Assembly (NCBI RefSeq): GCF_001513955.1 | Contig: NZ_KQ948149.1 | Location: 96,227-160,226, forward strand | DNA from: Streptomyces pseudovenezuelae | GTDB taxonomy: Bacteria > Actinomycetota > Actinomycetes > Streptomycetales > Streptomycetaceae | Length of the DNA: 64,000 nt | Direction: 5' to 3' | Part shown: piece by piece, positions 52,956 to 60,402 of the stretch | Layout: every line of letters starts with the position of its first letter | How positions within the stretch are numbered: the first letter of the stretch is position 1 | Translations under genes and position numbers: made by a program | The notes under the pieces: model-generated | Seen by the model: only the letters and a program-made list of their open reading frames with translations | Databases searched by the model: none | What the model was told of the DNA's origin: nothing

Positions 52956-53252
52956 ATGGCAACGGATTACGACACCCCACGCAAGACCGACGACGACGTC
53001 GACTCGGACAGCCTTGAAGAGCTCAAGGCGCGTAGGAACGACAAGTCGACCTCCGCAGTGGACGTCGACGAGTTCGAGGCCGCCGAAGGCCTGGAACTGC
53101 CCGGAGCGGACCTCTCGAACGAGGAGCTGGCCGTCCGGGTGCTGCCCAAGCAGCAGGACGAGTTCACTTGCATGAGCTGCTTCCTGGTGCACCACCGCAG
53201 CCAGCTGGCCCGGGAGAAGAACGGCCAGCCGATCTGCCGCGACTGCGACTGA
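52956..53252 (+). CDS. DUF4193 family zinc-ribbon protein
   Basis: A 98-aa acidic protein with a C-terminal zinc ribbon: FTCMSCFLVHHRSQL (CxxC) and PICRDCD (CxxC). It is universally present in actinobacteria, without assigned function. ATG 52956 follows AGAGGGGGAGA. A long leader with several inverted repeats suggests specific regulation. Confidence 0.88.
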   Translation: MATDYDTPRKTDDDVDSDSLEELKARRNDKSTSAVDVDEFEAAEGLELPGADLSNEELAVRVLPKQQDEFTCMSCFLVHHRSQLAREKNGQPICRDCD

Positions 53253-53265
53253 GGGCGGGTCGGGC

Positions 53266-54162
53266 ATGACTGGCTCGACCCCTCCTTGGAAGCGCCGCTC
53301 CCTCCGGCAGGGAGCGGGGCAGGGGCCGTCCGACGGCCCCCACCGCGCGCGTGACGACGAGCGGGGCTCTTTCGACCCGGGAGCCTCGCTCGAACCGGTG
53401 GCCGACCGGGCCGACCACCCGGCGCCGACCGATTCGACCAGGACGCCCGCGCCCGTCGCCAGACGACGGGTGGCGGCGATCCGGGAAAGGACCCGGGAAG
53501 GGGTCCGCAAGGGCGGCAGCCGCGCCAGGGCGGGGCTGGCGTACCTGGCCGACCGGATCATCGAGATAGCCCCGCGTGTCCCCGTACGGGACCTCGCGAC
53601 CCTCCGCCGCCAGTTCCCCGGTCTCGGACCGGAGGAGATCGCGGACAAGCTCGTCGCGGGAGCCGCGAGCGCCACGGCGACGGTCGGAGCGGGGGTCGGT
53701 GCGGCGGCGATGCTTCCCGTGCCGCCGGCGATGCCGACCGAACTGGCCGCCGAGATCACCGGCGTCGCCGCGATCGAGCTGAAGCTGATCGCCGAACTCC
53801 ACGAGGTCTACGGCGCACGGCCGCCCGGCAACCTCAAGGAGCGCAGCACCGCGTATCTGAACTCCTGGTCAGGAGAGCGCGGGATCGACGTGAAGAAGCC
53901 GTCGACCGTGAGCGGTGCGCTCAACACCCAGATGAAGCAGCAGCTGCGGCAGCAGATCATGAAGCGGATGATCCGCGACCTGCCGAACCTCATGCCGTTC
54001 CTGGTCGGCGCGGCCGTGGGTGCCGTCATGAACCGCCGGGACACCAGAAAGCTCGCCGAACGGATCCGCAAGGACCTGCGCAGGACCCAGGTGCCCTGGG
54101 GCGATCTTCCCGCGCTGCCGGCCCTGGAGGTGCCGGCGAACCCGCTGGAACTGGAGAAGTAA
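53266..54162 (+). CDS. Conserved hypothetical protein
   Basis: A 298-aa protein. The first 70 residues are low-complexity and polar. The conserved core (about 75-290) has an Ala/Gly-rich hydrophobic stretch (VGAGVGAAAMLPVPPAMPTELAAEITGVAAIELKLIAELHEVYG) and a second near LPNLMPFLVGAAVGAVMN, so it may associate with the membrane. I do not recognise an enzymatic motif. It starts 13 nt after DUF4193, probably in one transcript. ATG 53266 lacks a strong ribosome site. Confidence 0.7.
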   Translation: MTGSTPPWKRRSLRQGAGQGPSDGPHRARDDERGSFDPGASLEPVADRADHPAPTDSTRTPAPVARRRVAAIRERTREGVRKGGSRARAGLAYLADRIIEIAPRVPVRDLATLRRQFPGLGPEEIADKLVAGAASATATVGAGVGAAAMLPVPPAMPTELAAEITGVAAIELKLIAELHEVYGARPPGNLKERSTAYLNSWSGERGIDVKKPSTVSGALNTQMKQQLRQQIMKRMIRDLPNLMPFLVGAAVGAVMNRRDTRKLAERIRKDLRRTQVPWGDLPALPALEVPANPLELEK

Positions 54163-54179
54163 GACTTCCGTGAGAAGTG

Positions 54180-54218
54180 GCAGGGCCTCACCGTCCTCGC
54201 GGTCGGGTGAAGCCCTGC
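54180..54218. terminator. Bidirectional terminator hairpin
   Basis: Arms 54180-54192 and 54206-54218 (GCAGGGC/GCCCTGC plus TCACC/GGTGA, one internal mismatch). They lie between the hypothetical gene and the convergent DUF3093 gene. Confidence 0.75.
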
Positions 54219-54227
54219 ACGAACGTT

Positions 54228-54692
54228 CTAGGCGGCGGTCGTGCGGGCCGTCTTCAGCGCCTCGGCCAGCCGCTCCGGCTCGCGCGTCGACAGGTACAGA
54301 TACGGCGTCGGGTCCTGCGGATCGGTGACCTCGACCTTCAGCGCCCTCGGAATGTAGGCGCGCAACAGCAGGAAGGCGCGGGTGTCGGCCTTGTAGGTCC
54401 GCCAGGCGCGGGCCTCCTCCGGGTCCAGGATCTCCGCCTCGCCCAGCGCCGACACCGGGATCTTCGCCTCGCCCGCGATCAGCGAGTCACCCACGATCCG
54501 GATGCGCAGCGAGCCGTAGGAACTGGCGACGACCGCCGCCGCGGCGGTGCCGCCGACCAGACCGCCGAGCAGCGGAAGCGTCCCGAAGGGAAGCAGGATC
54601 AGCGCGAAGGCGACCCCGACCAGGAAGGAGATGAGCCACCAGGAGCGGGGGGCGGTGAGGCGTTCGTCGTACGGGACGGCGGAGGGCTGCAT
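54228..54692 (-). CDS. DUF3093 membrane protein
   Basis: A 154-aa protein with two membrane helices near the N terminus (SWWLISFLVGVAFALILLPFG and LLGGLVGGTAAAAVVAS). A soluble PH-like domain follows (SLRIRIVGDSLIAGEAKIPVSALGEAEIL; ALKVEVTDPQDPTPYLYLSTREP). Function unknown. It is divergent from the thioesterase/dut genes, as commonly seen in actinobacteria. ATG 54692 gives the conserved N terminus MQPSAVPYDERL. Confidence 0.82.
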   Translation of the reverse strand: MQPSAVPYDERLTAPRSWWLISFLVGVAFALILLPFGTLPLLGGLVGGTAAAAVVASSYGSLRIRIVGDSLIAGEAKIPVSALGEAEILDPEEARAWRTYKADTRAFLLLRAYIPRALKVEVTDPQDPTPYLYLSTREPERLAEALKTARTTAA

Positions 54693-54805
54693 GAAACCAA
54701 GCTTGGCACGGGGTCCTGATACCTCCACTGTCAGGGGGAGCCGGCGCGAAGCGCCGTCCGGCAGGGTGGCGGTGGGTGACGGGCGGGCGGGTAAGGTCTG
54801 CGCCT

Positions 54806-55390
54806 GTGAGTGGTACTTCCCCGGCTCTCCAGCCTCCCGCCGACGCGACGCGACCTGTGCGCCACCCGGACGCCCCCGCGCCCGGTGAGCTGCTCGGTGC
54901 GCACTACGGCCGGTGCTTCGGCTGCGGCGGCGAGCAGCCCCACGGACTGCACCTGGAGGCGCGGGCCGGCGAGGGGGTCTCGGTCACCGCCGAGTTCACC
55001 GTGCGCCCCGCCCACCAGGGCGCTCCGGGCCTCGCGCACGGCGGAGTGCTCGCGACCGCCCTCGACGAGACCCTGGGCTCGCTCAACTGGCTGCTGCGCA
55101 CGATCGCCGTGACCGGACGCCTGGAGACCGACTTCGTGCGGCCCGTGCAGGTCGGCACCGTGCTGCACCTGGAGGCCGAGGTGACGGCGGTGGCGGGGCG
55201 GAAGATCTACTCGACCGCCACCGGCCGGATCGGCGGGCCCGAGGGGCCGGTCGCGGTCCGCGCCGACGCCCTGTTCATCGAGGTCAAGGTCGACCACTTC
55301 ATCGACAACGGCCGCCCGGAGGAGATCCGGGCCGCCATGGACGACCCGGACCAGGTCCGGCGTGCCCGTGCCTTCGAGGTGAACCCGTGA
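54806..55390 (+). CDS. Hotdog-fold thioesterase (PaaI type)
   Basis: A 194-aa protein. CFGCGGEQPHGLHL precedes the hotdog core with GAPGLAHGGVLATALDETLG, the HGG.....D/E active-site pattern of acyl-CoA thioesterases. The acyl substrate is unknown. TAAGGT ends 8 nt before GTG 54806, so the mRNA is probably leaderless. The stop overlaps the dut start (GTGA), so the genes are coupled. Confidence 0.82.
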   Translation: MSGTSPALQPPADATRPVRHPDAPAPGELLGAHYGRCFGCGGEQPHGLHLEARAGEGVSVTAEFTVRPAHQGAPGLAHGGVLATALDETLGSLNWLLRTIAVTGRLETDFVRPVQVGTVLHLEAEVTAVAGRKIYSTATGRIGGPEGPVAVRADALFIEVKVDHFIDNGRPEEIRAAMDDPDQVRRARAFEVNP

Positions 55391-55938
55391 GCCGTACCCC
55401 CCTGAACGTGCTGATCCGGCGCGTCGACCCCGACGTACCGCTTCCGTCGTACGCGCACCCGGGTGACGCGGGAGCCGATCTGCGGACCACCGAGAGTCGT
55501 GAACTGAAGCCGGGAGAGCGGGCCGTGCTGCCCACGGGGGTGTCTGTGGCGCTTCCGGAGGGGTACGCGGCCTTCGTGCACCCACGATCCGGTCTCGCCG
55601 CCCGCTGCGGTGTCGCTCTCGTGAATGCCCCGGGGACGGTTGATGCCGGGTACCGTGGGGAGATCAAGGTGATCGTGGTGAATCTCGACCCGCACGAGTC
55701 GGTGCGGTTCGAGCGTTTCGACCGGATCGCCCAACTCGTCGTCCAGCAGGTCGAGAGGGTCCGCTTCCAGGAGGTCGCGGAGCTTCCCGAGTCGGCGCGG
55801 GCCGAGGGGGGCTTCGGGTCCACCGGCGGTCACGCCGCCGTGGGCGACGGGGGCGATACAAGCGCTGAGGCCGCTTCGGGCGGCACAACGGGTGGGAATC
55901 GATACGCATCGGTCGTATCCGACCGGGAAGGACAGTGA
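55387..55938 (+). CDS. dut: dUTP diphosphatase
   Basis: A 183-aa trimeric-type dUTPase that hydrolyses dUTP to dUMP. The five motifs are in order: AHPGDAGADL, HPRSGLAAR, GTVDAGYRGEI, FDRIAQLV and the C-terminal EGGFGSTGG. About 30 residues beyond motif 5 are a non-conserved extension. GTG 55387 overlaps the thioesterase stop by 4 nt. The DUF3710 gene begins 1 nt after its stop. Confidence 0.94.
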   Translation: MSRTPLNVLIRRVDPDVPLPSYAHPGDAGADLRTTESRELKPGERAVLPTGVSVALPEGYAAFVHPRSGLAARCGVALVNAPGTVDAGYRGEIKVIVVNLDPHESVRFERFDRIAQLVVQQVERVRFQEVAELPESARAEGGFGSTGGHAAVGDGGDTSAEAASGGTTGGNRYASVVSDREGQ

Positions 55939-55939
55939 C

Positions 55940-56698
55940 GTGTTCGGACGTCGCAACAAGAAGGGTGCCGCCGAGGACGCGGCCGGCGAGGCCGAGCAGG
56001 TCGTCGACAGCGTCGACACTGAGGCGGACGACGTGGAGCGTGAGCGCGTAAGGCTGGAGCCGGAGCCGCGCCCCGACGGGCCCTGGGACGACACCGAGGT
56101 CCGCGACCCCGCCGAGGGCCGCGTGGACCTGGGCGGTCTGTTCGTACCGGGTGTCGACGGCATGGAGCTGCGGGTCGAGGTCGCGGGCGACGCGATCGTC
56201 GCGGCCACCGTCGTGCTGCGCGACAGCGCCATCCAGCTGCAGGCCTTCGCCGCTCCCAAGCGCGAGGGCATCTGGGGCGAGGTGCGCGAGGAGATCGGCT
56301 CCGGCATCACCCAGCAGGGCGGCATCATCGACGAGGTCGAGGGTCCGCTGGGCTGGGAGCTGCGGGCCCAGGTGCCGGTGCAGCTGCCGGACGGGACGGG
56401 CGGCTTCCAGGTCGTGCGGTTCGTGGGTGTGGACGGCCCGCGCTGGTTCCTGCGTGGTGTGATCTCCGGCCAGGGCGCGGTGCAGCCGCAGGCGGCCGGA
56501 CTCCTGGAGCAGATCTTCCGGGACACGGTCGTGGTCCGCGGCGAGGGCCCGATGGCACCCCGCGACCCGATCGTCCTCAAGCTGCCGAACGACGCCCAGA
56601 TGGTCCCCGAGGGCGTCCAGCAGCAGGAGGAGGGCTCCCGCTTCTCCGGCGGGATGGGCCAGCTGCAGCGCGGACCGGAGATCACCGAGGTCCGGTAG
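55940..56698 (+). CDS. DUF3710 family protein
   Basis: A 252-aa soluble protein. The first 60 residues are charged and probably flexible. The conserved core follows (VDLGGLFVPGVDGMELRVEV; AFAAPKREGIWGEVREEIGSGI; FVGVDGPRWFLRGVISG). It is conserved next to dut in actinobacteria, but its function is unknown. GTG 55940 has GGGAAGGA upstream. It ends in a clean intrinsic terminator. Confidence 0.85.
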   Translation: MFGRRNKKGAAEDAAGEAEQVVDSVDTEADDVERERVRLEPEPRPDGPWDDTEVRDPAEGRVDLGGLFVPGVDGMELRVEVAGDAIVAATVVLRDSAIQLQAFAAPKREGIWGEVREEIGSGITQQGGIIDEVEGPLGWELRAQVPVQLPDGTGGFQVVRFVGVDGPRWFLRGVISGQGAVQPQAAGLLEQIFRDTVVVRGEGPMAPRDPIVLKLPNDAQMVPEGVQQQEEGSRFSGGMGQLQRGPEITEVR

Positions 56699-56711
56699 TC
56701 GTACGACGTCG

Positions 56712-56745
56712 AGGGCCGTACCCCGTCAGGGGTGCGGCCCTTTTT
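56712..56745 (+). terminator. Intrinsic terminator with T-tract
   Basis: A 13-bp stem (one G-U pair), 56712-56724 with 56729-56741, 4-nt loop, directly followed by TTTT. It is one of the few classical U-tract terminators in the window. Confidence 0.88.
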
Positions 56746-56768
56746 CGTGCGTTCTCGTGCGCGGGACC

Positions 56769-56797
56769 TTGACGCAGGATTGGTCTGTACCTACCTT
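56769..56797 (+). promoter_or_regulatory. Promoter of the alginate lyase gene
   Basis: TTGACG (56769-56774), 17-nt spacer, TACCTT (56792-56797). The spacer contains TGGTCTGTACC, which resembles half of a DasR element. Confidence 0.6.
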
Positions 56798-56865
56798 CTC
56801 GGCTCAGCGCGCCTGTTCACAAAGGCGCTTCACGTTCATATACGAGAACGGAAGGCCCTCCACGT

Positions 56866-58032
56866 ATGCGCAGAACCGCTCTTCCGGCCGCTGTCGTGGC
56901 CCTCGCCGCCGGTGCTCTCGCCGTGCCCGCCGACGCCGCGCCCGCCACCTTCGTCCATCCCGGAGTCACCGTCTCCCAGGGGCAGTTGGACTTCACCCGC
57001 AGCAAGGTCAACGCGGGTGCCCAGCCCTGGAAGGGCGCCTTCGACCAGATGCTGGCGAGCAAGTACGCCGACCTGAACCGCACGCCCAAGCCGCGAGCGG
57101 TCGTCGAATGCGGCTCGTACTCGAACCCCAACTACGGCTGCACCGACGAGCGCGAGGACGCGATCGCCGCCTACACCGACGCCCTCGCCTGGTACATCAC
57201 CCGGGACGAGCGCTACGCCAGGAAGGCCATCCAGCTCATGGACGCCTGGTCGGCGGTGATCACGGACCACACCAACAGCAACGCGCCCCTCCAGACCGGC
57301 TGGGCCGGCTCCTCGTGGCCCAGGGCCGCCGAGATCATCAAGTACACGTACAGCGGCGGGTGGGCGAACTCCGGGCGCTTCGCCACCATGCTCCGCACCG
57401 TCTATCTGCCGGAGACCAGCAACGGCTCCAACTCCAACGGGAACTGGGAGCTGTCGATGATGGAGGCGGCCGTCGGCATCTCCGTCTTCCTGGAGGACAA
57501 GACGTCGTACGACAAGGCGCTGGCGAAGTTCCGCACCCGTGCCGCGGCCTATGTGTACCTCGACTCCGACGGCGAGCTCCCGAAGACCGTGCCGAGCCAG
57601 AACCTCAACACCCGGGACAAGATCGTCGGTTACTGGCAGGGGCAGTCCACCTTCGTCACCGGACTCACCCAGGAGACCTGCCGGGACCTCACGCACACCG
57701 GGTACGGCATCTCCGCGATCTCGCATGTCGCCGAGACGAGCCGGATCCAGGGACAGGACCTGTACGGCACGGACGTGGGCGAGCGGCTGCGCCAGGCGCT
57801 GGGCTTCCAGGCCAAGTACGAGCTGGGGGCGGCCGTGCCGAGCTGGCTGTGCGGCGGGTCGCTGAAGCTCGGGCTCGGGCCGGTCACCGAGGTCGGGTAC
57901 AACGCGCTGCACAATCGGCTTGGCATGGGCATGACTAACACGCAGGCCCTGACCGAGCGGAACCGTCCGGCCGGCAGCAACAACCTCTTCGTGGCGTGGG
58001 AGACGCTCACCCACGGGGACAACCCGAGCTGA
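56866..58032 (+). CDS. Secreted alginate lyase family protein
   Basis: A 388-aa protein with a Sec signal peptide (MRRTALPAAVVALAAGALAVPADAA, cleavage likely after ADA). The (alpha/alpha)-barrel lyase domain has DALAWYITRDERYARKAIQLMDAWS and NGNWELSMMEAAVGISVFLEDK, with the conserved Asn/Trp/His-type active-site neighbourhood. It would cleave uronate-containing polysaccharides outside the cell; the true substrate may not be alginate. ATG 56866 follows GGAAGG. It is monocistronic. Confidence 0.83.
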   Translation: MRRTALPAAVVALAAGALAVPADAAPATFVHPGVTVSQGQLDFTRSKVNAGAQPWKGAFDQMLASKYADLNRTPKPRAVVECGSYSNPNYGCTDEREDAIAAYTDALAWYITRDERYARKAIQLMDAWSAVITDHTNSNAPLQTGWAGSSWPRAAEIIKYTYSGGWANSGRFATMLRTVYLPETSNGSNSNGNWELSMMEAAVGISVFLEDKTSYDKALAKFRTRAAAYVYLDSDGELPKTVPSQNLNTRDKIVGYWQGQSTFVTGLTQETCRDLTHTGYGISAISHVAETSRIQGQDLYGTDVGERLRQALGFQAKYELGAAVPSWLCGGSLKLGLGPVTEVGYNALHNRLGMGMTNTQALTERNRPAGSNNLFVAWETLTHGDNPS

Positions 58033-58109
58033 AACCGTTGTAGGGCCGGGCGCCGGGCGGTGATACTGGCGCCCGGTTCCACGGTTCACGGTTTCACGGG
58101 GGAGGACGC

Positions 58110-58802
58110 ATGACTCAGGTGGTCACCGAGACCATGGTGCGGGTCGAGGACATCCACAGGTCGTTCGGTGAGGGCGCCGCCGCGGTGTACGCGCTGCGCG
58201 GGGTCTCCTTCGAGGTGCCGCGCGGTGAGCTGGTCGCCCTCAAGGGACGCTCGGGCTCCGGGAAGACCACATTGCTCAACATCGTCGGCGGGCTCGACCG
58301 GCCCGACCGGGGACGGGTGGAGCTCGACGGGGTCGACATCGCGGGCCTCGACGAGGACGGGCTGCTGGCTCTGCGCCGGGACCGTATCGGCTTCGTGTTC
58401 CAGTCCTTCGGGCTCATCCCGATCCTCACCGCCGCCGAGAACGTCGGCGTGCCGATGCGGCTGCGCCGGATGGACGCACGCGCGCGTGAGGAGCGCGTCG
58501 AGCTGTTGTTGGCCCTGGTCGGCCTCGCGGACCACGCCAAGCAGCGGCCCGGTGAGCTCTCCGGCGGCCAGCAGCAGCGTGTCGCCATCGCCCGCGCCCT
58601 CGCCAACAACCCCTCCCTCCTCGTCGCCGACGAGCCGACCGGCCAACTGGACGCGGAGACCGGCCACGCGGTGATGGAGCTGCTGCGAGCGGTCGTACGC
58701 AGCGAGAACGTCACCGCGCTGGTGGCCACCCACGACGCGACCCTCCTGGACTTGGCGGACCGGGTGCTGGAGCTGGGGGACGGGGAGATCGTGGGGCACT
58801 GA
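58110..58802 (+). CDS. Orphan ABC transporter ATPase (LolD/MacB type)
   Basis: A 230-aa ATPase. Walker A is GRSGSGKTT, the Q-loop is FVFQSFGLIPILTAAENV, the signature is LSGGQQQRVAIARAL, Walker B is LLVADEPTGQLD, and the switch is VATHDA. This subgroup normally works with an FtsX-like permease encoded alongside, but no permease gene lies on either side. GGGGGAGG precedes ATG 58110. Confidence 0.87.
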   Translation: MTQVVTETMVRVEDIHRSFGEGAAAVYALRGVSFEVPRGELVALKGRSGSGKTTLLNIVGGLDRPDRGRVELDGVDIAGLDEDGLLALRRDRIGFVFQSFGLIPILTAAENVGVPMRLRRMDARAREERVELLLALVGLADHAKQRPGELSGGQQQRVAIARALANNPSLLVADEPTGQLDAETGHAVMELLRAVVRSENVTALVATHDATLLDLADRVLELGDGEIVGH

Positions 58803-60402
58803 GGGAAGTCCTGGGGTCGGGTGGCGGGTCCCTGTGGGGCTTCGACCCGTGCAGGGGTTCGAGCGAGCTTTGGTGCCGCTTTGGGCCGACGTACGTGGCC
58901 GCGGGGGAGTGAGCCGAGGGCGCTCCGGTATGTCCGGGGCGGCTCAGGTGGGTGCTGGGTGCTGGGTCAGCGGGGACGGTGGGGGAGGCGGCTGGGGCGC
59001 CTGGACATTCGCTGTACGGCCGGGGCGGGGGAATGCCTGGCGCCGGCGACGGGACTTGGGGACCTGGGCCATGACGTCCCGGGTGCCGTCGAGCCGTTTC
59101 CGGGCGGCCGCCGTGAGGCTCAGGGGCCTGAGGCTGTGCCGGCGGCTTCCGTGACGACGTGGGCGGGGTTTCCCGGGGTGCGTCGGGGTGCGGTCACGAT
59201 GCCGCCGAGCCGGATGGGGCTACCGAGCCTGTGTCCGGGATTACCGTCGGGGCGGTCTGCCAGGCGTGTCTCCGGACCGTCGTCTGGGGTGTCAGGCCGG
59301 CAAGCTCGTGCCGGAGGGCCTTGGCCATGACGTGATGCCGTGTCGGCGCGTGCTTCCGGGGGCCGTTGAGTCCGTTGCGCGGGCCGCTGCCATGAGGCCC
59401 AGGGACCCGGGGCTGTGTCGGCGACTTCCGTGACGGCCGGGGCGGAGTTTCCGGGGTGAGCCGGGCCGCGGTCTCGGTGCCGACGAGCCTGGCGTCTTGC
59501 CAGCGCCCGGGCGCCGTAGTGCGGTCCCGGTGCCGTGGGGGACGGGGCGGTCTGCCAGGCGTGTCGCCGGACCGTCGTCCGGGGTGTCAGGGCGGCAAGC
59601 TCGTGCCGGAGGGCCCTTGGCCATGACGTGATGCCGTATCGGCGCGTGCTTCCCGGGTGTTGTCGAGTCCGTTGCGCGGGCCGCTGCAGTGAGGCCCAGG
59701 AGCCCGAGGCTGTACCGGCGGCTTCCGTGACGACGTGGGCTGGGTTTCCCGGGGTGCGTCGGGGTGCCGTCCCGATGCCGCCGAGCCGGATGGGGCCACC
59801 GAGCCTGTGTCCGGGATTGCCGTCGGGGCGGTCTGCCAGGCGTGTCGCCGGACCGTCGTCCGGGGTGTCAGGGTGGCAAGCCCGTGCCTGAGGGCCCTTG
59901 GCCATGACGTGATGCCGTATCGGCGCGTGCTTCCAAGTTTCGGGGGCACCGGGCCGCGGTCTCGGTGCCGCCGAGCCTCTGTCCGAGACCGGTGTCTTGC
60001 CGGCCGGGGCGAGTGGGGCTGCCAGGCGTGTCGCCGGACCGCCGTGCCAGGGCGTCCGGGCGGCAAACCCGTGCCTGAGGGCCTCTGCACGGCCCCGGCG
60101 AGGTTGCCAGGGGTCCTTCGTGCGTGATGCGTAGGGCCGCGCAGTCGTCTCAGCCGCCAGGGGTGCCGAGTCGCGCTCCCGTCGTGGGCGGTGGGTCGGT
60201 GCGGGCGGCGTCGGGCCGTCGCCGTGACGGTCGGGGTGCTGAGCGGGGCCCGTTGCCGAGATCCTCGTCACGGGGCCCGGCCGTCCTCGCGTCAGAGTTG
60301 TGTCAAAGAGCGGCCCCGGCCTGCTCTCCGGCCCCGTCGGCGGGATCGCCGGACGTAAGGTCGACGCTGCGCAGGCAGGATTGACCGGAAGACAATGGGC
60401 TC
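58803..60402. other. 1.6-kb tract without recognisable genes
   Basis: Open frames here are long only because of GC content. They lack recognisable domains and ribosome sites. The tract holds a degenerate tandem repeat (59068-60085, listed separately). The part 58803-59067 is G-rich with small GGTGCTGGGT-type duplications. 60086-60402 leads into kdpD and carries its promoter, with GACAAT ending 6 nt before the kdpD ATG. Confidence 0.6.
59068..60085. repeat. Degenerate tandem repeat array, about 3.6 units of 255-296 bp
   Basis: Units start with GGCCATGACGT at 59068, 59323, 59619 and 59900; the last is partial. Shared blocks in each full unit are CCGGCGGCTTCCGTGACG-like, CGGTCTGCCAGGCGTGTC, CCGGACCGTCGTC, GGGGTGTCAGG and GGCAAGC-CGTGCC. 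Unit lengths differ by numbers not divisible by 3, so the array is not a coding repeat protein. Confidence 0.8.

Noticed and set aside
59120..60271. Long minus-strand open frame with repeated RLADRPDGNPGHRLG-like segments, seemingly a repeat protein
   Set aside because: It spans the tandem DNA repeat. Adjacent units fall in different frames because unit lengths are not multiples of 3, and there is no ribosome site or recognisable domain.
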